Made by a program: the position numbers and the translations under genes. From Actinomycetales bacterium (GTDB lineage Bacteria; Actinomycetota; Actinomycetes; Actinomycetales; Dermatophilaceae), in assembly GCA_016715285.1 (NCBI GenBank), contig JADKAO010000002.1:124001-188000 (forward strand): 64,000 nt of DNA, in the 5' to 3' direction. Below, piece after piece: positions 1-8,733 of this stretch (positions are counted from its first letter, which is position 1; each line of letters starts with the position of its first letter). The notes under the pieces were generated by a model. It saw nothing but the letters and a program-made list of their open reading frames with translations. It was not told where the DNA came from and did not search any database.

Positions 1-1161
1 TCGCCTGATCGGGTGGTTCCGGGCCTTGCGGCCGAGCTGGGTGCCACCGCCGTCCACGTGACGGCAGAGACAACTCCCTATGGTCGCCGTCGAGACTCCT
101 TGGTGGCGACAGCGCTCGCGCAGGCTGGCGTGGAGTGGCGTGCGACGGGCACGGCATACGCCGTGGGCCCGGGCACGATCCTGACTGGCGGCGGAACTCC
201 CTACCGCGTCTTTACGCCGTTCTCGCGCGCGTGGCGAGCCCACGGCGCTCCAGGGCCGGCCCCGCTGCCGACCCACCTCACCGGCCTCGCCGATGTCCCT
301 TCGGACCCCTTGCCCGACGCCCGAGTCGCACACGACGACCCGGGGGCCGGCGAGGAAGCCAGCCACGCACGGTGGCGCTGGTTCTTGGCCGAGGGGCTCA
401 CGGCATACCGGGCTCATCGCGACCGACCCGACCTCGATGGCACCTCGCGGCTGTCCGAAGCCCTCAAGTACGGCGAGATCCACCCGCGCACTCTCCTGGC
501 CGATCTCGCCACCTCCGAGGCACACGGCTCTAGTGCCGCAGCCAAATTCGTGACCGAGCTCGCGTGGCGCGAGTTCTATGCGGACGTGCTGTGGCACCAC
601 CCGCGCTCGGCCTGGCGCGACCTCCGCCCGATGGCCGCGATGGACTACGACGACCCGGACGCGGGCTTCGTCGCGTGGCAGGAGGGGCGCACTGGGTTCC
701 CGTTTGTCGACGCGGGGATGCGGCAACTCGCGGCGACTGGCTGGATGCACAACCGGGTGCGCATGGTCACGGCGAGCTTCCTCGTCAAAGACCTGCATAT
801 CTGGTGGCCGCACGGCGCGCGCCACTTTATGGCGCACTTGCGAGACGGCGATCTCGCGTCCAATTCCCATGGGTGGCAATGGGTTTCGGGGACTGGCACC
901 GATGCCGCGCCATACTTCCGGATCTTCAACCCCGTCTCCCAGGGGCAGAAGTTCGACCCCCGCGGTGCCTACGTGCGCGAGTGGATTCCAGAGTTGCGTC
1001 ACCTTGAGGGGGCAACCGCGCACGAGCCGTGGGCGCACCCGCAGGGGTATGCCGGTGGCTATCCGCAGCGCATCGTCGACCACGCCGCCGAACGCGCGGA
1101 GTCATTGCGCCGGTATGCCGTGTCCCGCGCTTCGAGCGCCACTCCTCCAACCGCGCCCTAG
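1..1161 (+). CDS. phrB: Deoxyribodipyrimidine (CPD) photolyase, 5' end cut by window edge
   Basis: Repairs UV-induced cyclobutane pyrimidine dimers with light, using FAD; cytoplasmic. The frame is open from base 1, so the N-terminal part of the antenna-chromophore domain lies outside the window; 386 residues are visible against roughly 450 for the family. The C-terminal FAD domain is clear: LAEGLTAYR and SRLSEALKYGEIHPR (FAD-binding start), FPFVDAGMRQL, HNRVRM, and the signature WQWVSGTGTDAAPY followed by FRIFNP. The class I (phrB-like) assignment rests on this motif set; a related cryptochrome is less likely. The stop lies about 60 bp before the GNAT gene on the same strand. Confidence 0.93.
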   Translation, partial: SPDRVVPGLAAELGATAVHVTAETTPYGRRRDSLVATALAQAGVEWRATGTAYAVGPGTILTGGGTPYRVFTPFSRAWRAHGAPGPAPLPTHLTGLADVPSDPLPDARVAHDDPGAGEEASHARWRWFLAEGLTAYRAHRDRPDLDGTSRLSEALKYGEIHPRTLLADLATSEAHGSSAAAKFVTELAWREFYADVLWHHPRSAWRDLRPMAAMDYDDPDAGFVAWQEGRTGFPFVDAGMRQLAATGWMHNRVRMVTASFLVKDLHIWWPHGARHFMAHLRDGDLASNSHGWQWVSGTGTDAAPYFRIFNPVSQGQKFDPRGAYVREWIPELRHLEGATAHEPWAHPQGYAGGYPQRIVDHAAERAESLRRYAVSRASSATPPTAP

Positions 1162-1222
1162 CGATGCCACCCGGCTGAGACAGCTATGCGAGACCGGCAA
1201 GCAAGCGCGAGAGGATCACCCC

Positions 1223-1723
1223 ATGCCGCAGACCCGCATTCGCCTGGCTGAGCCCCGAGACGCCGACGCGATCCACGCCCTCGTCGTCGCCCTCGCCGTC
1301 TACGAGAAGGAGCCCGACGCGGTCGAAGGCGATCCCGCAGACTTTGCCCGCGCGCTCTTTGGTGAGCAGCCACAGGTCCACTGTCATGTCGCTGAAGTCA
1401 GTGACGACGGCGGCCAGTCGTGGGAGGTCGCGGGCATCGCGATCTGGTTCGTGACCTTCTCGACGTGGAAGGTCCAGCACGGCCTGTGGCTCGAGGACCT
1501 CTTCGTGGACCCGGCGCGGCGAGGGCTGGGCCTCGGCCGACAGCTACTGCAGGAACTCGCGGCGATCTGTGTCGAGCGCGGCTATGCCCGGTTTGAGTGG
1601 TGGGTCCTCGACTGGAACACGCCCGCGCACGGCTTCTATCGCTCGCTCGGCGCCGTGCCGCTCGACGAGTGGACCGTGTGGCGCATGGACGGCGACGCCC
1701 TCGCCACTCTCGGGGCACGCTAG
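1223..1723 (+). CDS. GNAT family N-acetyltransferase
   Basis: Predicted acetyl-CoA dependent N-acetyltransferase of 166 residues. The acetyl-CoA pyrophosphate loop is visible as LFVDPARRGLGLGRQLLQ (motif A, around residues 95-112), followed by the motif B region FEWWVLDWNTPAHGFYRSLG. The Trp-Asn-x-x-A-x-x-FY arrangement is typical of diamine/polyamine acetyltransferase relatives (SAT-like), so a polyamine or similar amine is a possible substrate, but this is inference. The ATG start at 1223 follows a GAGAGG ribosome site. It lies directly downstream of the photolyase and may be co-transcribed. Confidence 0.85.
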   Translation: MPQTRIRLAEPRDADAIHALVVALAVYEKEPDAVEGDPADFARALFGEQPQVHCHVAEVSDDGGQSWEVAGIAIWFVTFSTWKVQHGLWLEDLFVDPARRGLGLGRQLLQELAAICVERGYARFEWWVLDWNTPAHGFYRSLGAVPLDEWTVWRMDGDALATLGAR

Positions 1724-1824
1724 CCGCGACGCCCGCCGATTGCCACGCCGGTCGCCCAGCCGATCGCCCTGTCGTACACAAGCGATCCGCCCCCGCTAGC
1801 TCGGGTCAGAAACGCTCGCCCCCG

Positions 1825-3102
1825 CTAGCTCGGGTCCGAAACGCTTTCCGCCGCACGCCGCCGAGGGTCATACCGGGGCACCCACACGCGCAGCCACGCC
1901 GCACCCAGCCACGCCACCGCGCCCATCGCCGCCGCTGCGCCGCCGAGCGAGGCGACCACCGCAACAGCGCTCACGAGAGCTGGCCCCGCCGCCCAACCCA
2001 GATCACCCATGAGCCGCCAACCGCCGAGGAACTGCGTGCGCCCAGCCACCGGTGACGCATCCGCCCCGAGCGTCATGAGGATTCCTGAGCCGATGCCGTT
2101 GCCCACTCCCAGCACGGTGGCCACCGCCACGAGCGACCAAAACGAACCAGCGAACGGCACGAGCACCATCCCCAGCCCGAGCACGAGCATCGACGGCACG
2201 GCGACATGGACCCGTCCGAAGCGGTCCATTGCCCAGCCTGCCGGATAGAACAGCAGCATGTCGGCGGCGCCAGAGATCCCAAACACGAGACTCGTCGACG
2301 CGGCATCCAGACCGATCGCCTCGGCCCACAGCGGCACGATCGCGTTACGCGCCGACCGCGTCGCCGCAACCGCGAGAACACCAATCCCCAGCGTGGTTAG
2401 GACCCGACGATGAGCCACGAGGACCGAGATCACCGAAGCAGGCCGTTCGGTCGCGCTGGCATCGCTAACCCGGCCTTCTTCGGTATGCCGCGCCAAGTCG
2501 GGAACCAGCGCGACCAAGAGCGCGGCGAGAACCGCGAAGGTGACGCCCACGGCATACGCCGCTCTAGTGCCCCAATGCGTCACCGCAACAGCACCGAGGA
2601 AAGGGCCGGCGAAAATGCCGATGCGGTGCACCCCACCGAGAGTCGAGAGGGCCCGCGCGCGCAACCACGGGGGCACGACCTCGGTGAGGTAGGCGTGTCG
2701 AGCGAGCCCAAAGACCGAGCCCGCGAGCCCCATCACGAGCACCGAAGCGGCGAGCGCGATGACCGATCGAGCCAGGCCCGCTCCGACCATGCCGATACCT
2801 TCGGCAAGGGCCGCGAACAGGAGCGCGCGGCGCTCACCGATCCGCGCCGCGAGTGCCCCTGCGGGGAGGTCGCCGAGCACCATCCCCACGCCCATGAGTG
2901 CCACGACGACGGCGGCGGTGCCGACACTCGCACCGAGGTCGAGCGCGGTGAGGGCCAAGATCGGCAGCACGGCCCCGGTCCCGACTGAAGCCAAGGCCGT
3001 TGGCCCGTATGCCGCGAGCGCGATTTCCCGCAAGCCAGTCACTTGCCGGTATGCCGGGTGAGCAGGCGGAGGGGTCGGTTCCAACCCCGGCTCGTCACTC
3101 AC
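1825..3102 (-). CDS. MFS transporter
   Basis: Predicted 12-helix major facilitator of 425 residues; substrate unknown, most like drug/metabolite exporters. Hydrophobic helices run across the whole length; the loop DLPAGALAARIGERR between helices 2 and 3 fits the MFS motif A region, and WAMDRFGRVHVAVPS is the equivalent loop in the second half. I chose the GTG start at 3102 because GGGAGAG stands about eight bases upstream; an in-frame ATG at 3171 would add 23 residues of poor quality. The gene stands alone on the minus strand, and the 460-bp gap upstream carries hairpin repeats. Confidence 0.85.
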   Translation of the reverse strand: MSDEPGLEPTPPPAHPAYRQVTGLREIALAAYGPTALASVGTGAVLPILALTALDLGASVGTAAVVVALMGVGMVLGDLPAGALAARIGERRALLFAALAEGIGMVGAGLARSVIALAASVLVMGLAGSVFGLARHAYLTEVVPPWLRARALSTLGGVHRIGIFAGPFLGAVAVTHWGTRAAYAVGVTFAVLAALLVALVPDLARHTEEGRVSDASATERPASVISVLVAHRRVLTTLGIGVLAVAATRSARNAIVPLWAEAIGLDAASTSLVFGISGAADMLLFYPAGWAMDRFGRVHVAVPSMLVLGLGMVLVPFAGSFWSLVAVATVLGVGNGIGSGILMTLGADASPVAGRTQFLGGWRLMGDLGWAAGPALVSAVAVVASLGGAAAAMGAVAWLGAAWLRVWVPRYDPRRRAAESVSDPS

Positions 3103-3424
3103 GCGGGTCACTCTCCCACGCTCGCGAAGTCGCCACGAAAAACCTCTTGCTGGAGGCGAGGCGCCCGGCATACCGTCTGGTCCACACGAGAAGGGAGGTG
3201 GTCAGGTAGTGCATTCCTATCGGACACGTGAGGTGACTGCGCGGTAGCGCAGAGCGTCCCGATCGATCCTGATCGAACGGACGTTCGCGACCGCAATTCC
3301 AGCAGTCGCTGCGGCCCGTGGGGTAGGCGCATCTCGTCCAGTGCGCACGCTAGTTTCGTTGAGGCTCAAGGAGTTTCGTCGAGAACCAGCTCCCCCCGGG
3401 CCGTTCTCATACCCGCCAACCCGC

Positions 3425-3537
3425 CCATTCGATACCGGATGACGGGGCCACACTCGGCATCGGGTATCGACCCAGCCAGGCACACTCCCATTCGATACCG
3501 GATGGCGAGGCCTGACTCGGCGTCGGGTATCGAATGA
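3425..3537. repeat. Two tandem hairpin units with arms CATTCGATACC / GGTATCGAATG
   Basis: Two similar units of about 50 bp sit 63 bp apart. Each begins CCATTCGATACCGGATG (3425 and 3488) and closes with a complementary GGGTATCGA (3462-3470 and 3526-3534). The second unit has a near-perfect 11-bp stem (3489-3499 with 3526-3536). The pair lies in the 460-bp gap between pdxH (stop at 3565) and the MFS gene (start at 3102). The units may terminate pdxH transcription or act as operators for the MFS gene. Apart from these hairpins and one GTATGCCG-type word at 3166, I see nothing coding in 3103-3564. Confidence 0.6.
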
Positions 3538-3564
3538 GAGAAGAGGAGGGGCGGCGCTCGCGGA

Positions 3565-4305
3565 TCAGGGTTGACGGCGCGACAAGGTCCAGTTCGCCGG
3601 GTCGTCGAGCAGCGGCATCACATCAGGCGCGCTATCCCACGGCGCGCCACCCCACGGTGCCTCGGACGCGGCGCCCGACCCGTCGCCTGACATCAAATAC
3701 ACAAGTCGGTCGTGCAGGCGGCTCGTGCGCCCCGCCCAGAACTCCACTTCGACCGGCCGGATCCGATACCCCGCCCATGTCGGCGGCACGGGCACGTCCT
3801 CCACCCCGCCCCGGTCGGGGAAGCGGGCGGCATACTCGGCAAAACGCGCCTCCAACTCGGCGCGACCGCTCACCGGGGCCGATTGGTGCGAGGCCCACGC
3901 GCTGATCCGCGAACCCCACGGACGGCTCCCCCAGTAGTCCGCGAGCGCGGCCTCCTCGATCGGTTCCGCGACCCCGCGGAAGCGCACGACCCGGAAGAGC
4001 CCCGGCCAGCCGAGCGACGCAGCCACCCGTGGATTGGCGGCGATCTCGCGAGCCTTGGCCGAGCCTGAGTCCGTGACAAAGCCAGGACCGCGCGCGTCGA
4101 GGAACCGCATGAGCACGGTCCGCACGTTGGGGGCACTCGCCGCATCCACGGTCGCGAACGACAGCGCCACGCCCTCCGGCGACTCCGCACCGCTCACCTC
4201 CGCCGCCCGCGCTTGGGCAATCCAGCGCTCCACCTGCTCAAGCGGGGTTGGGGCGCAATCGGTCTCGTCGAGCCCGTCACCGGTGTAGTCCACGCGTTCG
4301 CTCAC
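3565..4305 (-). CDS. pdxH: Pyridoxamine 5'-phosphate oxidase
   Basis: FMN-dependent oxidase that makes pyridoxal 5'-phosphate from pyridoxine/pyridoxamine 5'-phosphate; cytoplasmic. The 246-residue product has the expected order: NVRTVLMRFLDARG, the FMN-binding region GLFRVVRFRGVAE, SRPWGSRISAWASHQS, and the conserved C-terminal stretch RPVEVEFWAGRTSRLHDR. It has an extra acidic/Gly-rich segment after HDRLVY and ends NWTLSRRQP, close to the usual W-x-x-x-R-L-x-P ending. The GTG start at 4305 is chosen because the family begins near the MSERVDYTG-like N-terminus; longer in-frame extension upstream would read through the divergent gene's leader. Confidence 0.92.
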   Translation of the reverse strand: MSERVDYTGDGLDETDCAPTPLEQVERWIAQARAAEVSGAESPEGVALSFATVDAASAPNVRTVLMRFLDARGPGFVTDSGSAKAREIAANPRVAASLGWPGLFRVVRFRGVAEPIEEAALADYWGSRPWGSRISAWASHQSAPVSGRAELEARFAEYAARFPDRGGVEDVPVPPTWAGYRIRPVEVEFWAGRTSRLHDRLVYLMSGDGSGAASEAPWGGAPWDSAPDVMPLLDDPANWTLSRRQP

Positions 4306-4348
4306 CTTGCCCAGCGTAGGCTTCCGCCACGCGCGCGAGGAGGTCGCC

Positions 4349-4777
4349 ATGGCAGGAGCCAGCAAAATCGTCGGGTATGCCGTGAAGTACGGCGTGAAGT
4401 ACGGCCCCCACCTGGCTGTGGCGGCGAAGGCACTCAAGGAGCCGGCGACGGCATACGCGCAAAAGGTCGTTGCCTCGCAGCGCGCCCGGAAGGCGGCCCT
4501 CGCGGAAGCAGCGACGCTCCAGGCCGGGTCGGCACTCAAGGTGTTCCACCAGGGCGAGGAGGTCTGGGTGGTCTACAGCGGCGAGGAGCCCGTGAGCGCC
4601 CACCCGACGAGTGCGGTGCCGCCGGCGTCACTGCCGTCGTTGGCGTCGTTGGTGGAGCGCGCCGACCTCACGCAGCGGATCCGTCCGCAGGATGCGCCGG
4701 GTGCCAAGGATCGGGCGGTCGCGGCCAAGGACGCCGTTGTCGGCAAGGCTCGGGCGGTCACCAAACGCGACAAGTAG
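4349..4777 (+). CDS. Conserved hypothetical actinobacterial protein
   Basis: A 142-residue soluble, basic, Ala/Lys-rich protein with no family I can name. The N-terminal half has short repeats of a VGYAVKYGVKYGP type and an amphipathic helical stretch; the middle has LKVFHQGEEVWVVYSGEEPV, which could form a small beta unit; the tail, rich in Lys and Ala, looks helical. The ATG at 4349 follows an excellent GAGGAGG ribosome site. The start region is divergent from pdxH with only about 40 bp between the two starts. Two GTATGCCG-type words fall inside the N-terminal coding part (4375, 4449). Confidence 0.75.
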   Translation: MAGASKIVGYAVKYGVKYGPHLAVAAKALKEPATAYAQKVVASQRARKAALAEAATLQAGSALKVFHQGEEVWVVYSGEEPVSAHPTSAVPPASLPSLASLVERADLTQRIRPQDAPGAKDRAVAAKDAVVGKARAVTKRDK

Positions 4778-4876
4778 GGGTCTCGGAGCGCGGTCGCCGT
4801 CAACCGGCATACCTGGAATGCGGCAGAATCCTTGGTGCGCGGCGACACCGCGCTAGTGCCAGCCGAAGGAGACCGC

Positions 4877-6022
4877 ATGACGACTCAACCCCTCGCCACC
4901 CCGGACCTTGCGAGCTTCAAGCCGGGCCTTGAAGGGGTGGTGGCGTTCGAGTCCGAGATTGCCGAGCCTGACAAAGAAGGCAGCGCCCTGCGCTACCGCG
5001 GCATTGACATCGAAGACCTCGTCGACAAGGTCTCGTTTGGTCAAGTGTGGGGGCTGCTTGTCGACAACGCCTTTGAGCCGGGTTTGCCTCCGGCAGAACC
5101 ATTTCCGCTGCCGGTGCACTCCGGTGACGTGCGCGTTGACGTCCAGTCCGCGCTTGCTCAGCTCGCCCCGATCTGGGGCTTTCGCCCACTGCTCGACATC
5201 GACGAAGCCGAGGCCCGCGACAACCTCGCGCGCGCTGCTGTCATGGCGCTGTCGTTCGTCGGTCAGTCCGCCCGCGGGCGCAACAAGCCGATGGTTCCGC
5301 AGCGTGAGGTCGACAAGGCGCGCACCATCGTTGAGCGGTTCATGATCCGCTGGCGCGGCGAGCCGGACCCGCGCCACGTTGAAGCCGTCGATGCCTACTG
5401 GGTGTCAGCCGCTGAACACGGGATGAATGCTTCGACCTTTACGGCCCGCGTCATCGCCTCAACTGGCGCCGACGTGGCGGCGTGCCTGTCGGGTGCGGTC
5501 GGGGCGATGAGCGGACCGTTGCACGGTGGCGCTCCGTCGCGCGTGCTCTATATGCTCGAAGGTGTCGAAAAGACCGGCGACGCAAGGGCTTACGTCAAGG
5601 GTGTCCTCGACAGGGGCGAGCGGTTGATGGGCTTTGGGCACCGCGTGTATCGCGCGGAAGACCCGCGTGCGCGGGTGCTGCGGTCGACGTGTGAGCGGCT
5701 CAACGCGCCCCGGTATGAGGTGGCGAAGTCGCTCGAGGACGCGGCCCTGACCGAGTTGCAGGAGCGGCGCCCCGACCGGGTGCTCGCGACCAACGTCGAG
5801 TTCTGGGCTGCCGTTTTGCTCGACTTTGCCGAGGTGCCGCCGTCGATGTTCACGCCGATGTTTACGTGCGCGCGGACCGCTGGTTGGTCGGCTCACATCC
5901 TCGAGCAGAAGCGCACGGGTCGATTGATCCGGCCCTCGGCTCGGTACATCGGTGAGGCTCCACGTGGGCCCGAGGACGTCGCCGGCTGGGCCCGCCACAT
6001 CGACCCGCACGCCCTGGTGTGA
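4877..6022 (+). CDS. Citrate synthase (class II type, 381 residues)
   Basis: Condenses oxaloacetate and acetyl-CoA to citrate at the entry of the TCA cycle. The visible active-site parts are AEHGMNAST (first His), MGFGHRVYRAEDPRA (second His and substrate-binding Arg) and LLDFAEVPPSMFTPMF (Asp). The 381-residue length matches the short hexameric/dimeric actinobacterial enzymes rather than the 430-residue GltA, so this could be the second citrate synthase or a 2-methylcitrate synthase; sequence alone does not separate these. The ATG at 4877 is preceded by GAAGGAGA. It is followed by a strong terminator at 6057 and contains no GTATGCCG-type word. Confidence 0.9.
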   Translation: MTTQPLATPDLASFKPGLEGVVAFESEIAEPDKEGSALRYRGIDIEDLVDKVSFGQVWGLLVDNAFEPGLPPAEPFPLPVHSGDVRVDVQSALAQLAPIWGFRPLLDIDEAEARDNLARAAVMALSFVGQSARGRNKPMVPQREVDKARTIVERFMIRWRGEPDPRHVEAVDAYWVSAAEHGMNASTFTARVIASTGADVAACLSGAVGAMSGPLHGGAPSRVLYMLEGVEKTGDARAYVKGVLDRGERLMGFGHRVYRAEDPRARVLRSTCERLNAPRYEVAKSLEDAALTELQERRPDRVLATNVEFWAAVLLDFAEVPPSMFTPMFTCARTAGWSAHILEQKRTGRLIRPSARYIGEAPRGPEDVAGWARHIDPHALV

Positions 6023-6056
6023 TCTGCTCTTGATCCGGGGTTGAACTGACCGACAT

Positions 6057-6098
6057 AACGACGGTGGCTACTGCGATTGCAGTAGCCACCGTCGTTTC
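6057..6098 (+). terminator. Rho-independent terminator of the citrate synthase gene
   Basis: A perfect 18-bp stem (6057-6074 with 6079-6096) with a GATT loop, followed by a short T stretch. It stands 35 bp after the citrate synthase stop, pointing to monocistronic transcription. Confidence 0.9.
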
Positions 6099-6155
6099 AA
6101 GGGGGCGTTCACGCCCGGGTGGCGGCGGGGATCACAGAGGGGATCACCGCGTGGG

Positions 6156-6914
6156 TTACAGCTGGGGGCCCTGAGCTCGGAGCTTGTCGACCTCGGCCAT
6201 CTTTTCGCGGAGTTCGGCAAGCCAGCTCTCGGTGTGCTGACCCACGAGCGAGACCGCCCAGGCGAGTGCCTCCGAGCGGGAGCGGGCCACGCCAGCGTCA
6301 ACGAGAGTGTCAAGCACCTGACGTTGCGGCTGGCGCAGCCGGGTCATCACCGGCACCGCGAGATGAGCGAAGAGTTCGGAACGCTCGCCGAGCGAGGCGC
6401 CCCAACTGACCTTGCGGCCGTAGCGAGCCTGGGCCGCCTCAGCGATGGCCATCCGCTCAGCCCGGGTTTCCTCGCGGAAGCGGGCGATCCGACCGTCAGC
6501 GGCTGCCGTCGCGCTCTCGTCCGGAACGCTGTCCACGGGCGGGAGCTCGCCGGTCACGATGATTTCTTCGCGGTCGACGGTCACCGTGGGCGCACCGACG
6601 AACCAGCCGTCAGGGAGTCGCCCGGCGAACCAGGCTGCGGCGTCGTCGGCTGAGGGGAGGTCGGCCTGCTGCCAGCCACCGGGTCGGGCAAAGGCTCCGC
6701 CACGACGGCCACGCGGGCCTCCGCTGGGTCCGCCGGGACCGCCGCCGAGACCGCCGGGTCCGCCGGGGCCGAAGCCGGGCGGCATACCGGGTCCGCCGGG
6801 TCCGCCGGGGCCGAAGCCGCCTCGACGACCGGGGCCGCGCCCGCGGCGTCCACCACGGGGACCCATGGGTCCGTCATCAGGAGTGTCTTGAGGGGAGTTG
6901 TGCAGGGGATGCAT
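6156..6914 (-). CDS. Gly/Pro-rich protein with C-terminal ribbon-helix-helix-like region
   Basis: A 252-residue protein of unknown function. Residues about 15-80 are low complexity, rich in Gly, Pro and Arg (GFGPGGPGGPG repeats), probably disordered. The C-terminal 90 residues look folded and helical: LDTLVDAGVARSRSEALAWAV resembles the strand-helix-helix of CopG/MetJ-type DNA-binding proteins (a short strand, then RSRSEAL), and a charged helix ends the protein. The ATG at 6914 has GGAAG about five bases upstream. Three contiguous 8-bp TTAC repeats directly upstream (6925-6948) would suit an RHH repressor, so autoregulation is plausible but unproven. Confidence 0.7.
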   Translation of the reverse strand: MHPLHNSPQDTPDDGPMGPRGGRRGRGPGRRGGFGPGGPGGPGMPPGFGPGGPGGLGGGPGGPSGGPRGRRGGAFARPGGWQQADLPSADDAAAWFAGRLPDGWFVGAPTVTVDREEIIVTGELPPVDSVPDESATAAADGRIARFREETRAERMAIAEAAQARYGRKVSWGASLGERSELFAHLAVPVMTRLRQPQRQVLDTLVDAGVARSRSEALAWAVSLVGQHTESWLAELREKMAEVDKLRAQGPQL

Positions 6915-6924
6915 GGTGTCTTCC

Positions 6925-6948
6925 TTACGTGATTACTTCATTACATCC
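6925..6948 (-). promoter_or_regulatory. Three contiguous octamer repeats upstream of the RHH-like gene
   Basis: On the plus strand the octamers TTACGTGA, TTACTTCA and TTACATCC stand end to end in the leader of the gene starting at 6914. RHH repressors such as the omega family bind short direct repeats of this kind. A TAGTAT box at about 6949-6954 (minus strand) could be the -10 element, which would put the repeats just after the transcription start. Confidence 0.4.
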
Positions 6949-7106
6949 ATACTAACGGAGCGCGTGCCCAACTTGTTCCTGCATTCCGGGGGCGCGTGAA
7001 ACTGGCCACATCCCCCCTCGCCACGCGTCCATTTCCTGGACCCGGCGGCAACCACCAGGTGGACAGTTGGTTGACTGAAAGTCCCAGCCGCACGCGACCG
7101 AGGTGA

Positions 7107-8234
<1,128 letters not shown>

Positions 8235-8245
8235 ACGGCCCAGCT

Positions 8246-8434
8246 TTAGGTCTTTCTGGCGTTGCTCACGCCATAGAGGCCTGAGCTTGGAATGCGCTTC
8301 ACACCAAATTGATCCGCGACGGAGGAATGGGCGGGCTGCAAGCGTGCGGACATGCTCAGCGGCAAGTTCCGCCCGGCCATGACCGGCACCTGCGCATCTG
8401 GGTCAGCCATCTCACGCGTGCCAAGCGCCCCCAC
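8246..8434 (-). CDS. Uncertain short ORF in the serC-LCP gap
   Basis: A 62-codon frame starting with GTG, convergent with serC. The same frame is open for another 35 codons upstream without a good start. The product has no recognisable domain and no ribosome site is evident. It may be a decayed gene or chance; I list it because the rest of 8235-8733 is otherwise nearly empty. Confidence 0.2.
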   Translation of the reverse strand: MGALGTREMADPDAQVPVMAGRNLPLSMSARLQPAHSSVADQFGVKRIPSSGLYGVSNARKT

Positions 8435-8542
8435 TAGTGCGCCGAGATCACGCCGCAGGGGAGTCGGGCTGCCCGGGTCCCACCCCGTGGGTCGGTATGC
8501 CGGGACGGCATCCCTCGGTGTGGTGAGACCCGAAAAGGCGAA

Positions 8543-8629
8543 TTAACGCGTGACGGCCGCGACAATGGCGACGACAACCATCAGGGCGAGCGCGATGAGG
8601 GTCAGCCGGTGGCGGAAGCGGACATTCAC
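8543..8629 (-). CDS. Possible 28-residue single-pass membrane peptide
   Basis: A GTG-initiated frame of 28 codons: a basic N-terminus (VRFRHR) followed by one hydrophobic stretch (LIALALMVVVAIVAAV) and a TR end. A weak GAGAA lies about eight bases upstream. The basic-then-hydrophobic pattern is what a true small membrane protein would show, and the minus-strand position divergent from the LCP gene is plausible, but its length makes chance possible. Confidence 0.4.
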   Translation of the reverse strand: MNVRFRHRLTLIALALMVVVAIVAAVTR

Positions 8630-8733
8630 TGCGTCATTCTCGCATTGCCACCCAACCTGCAGTTTCACATCTGGCATCCGTAAGCTGGTCGACGTCTTGG
8701 CGTTCCAACGTCGCCCGTCTTGGAGCCATTCTC

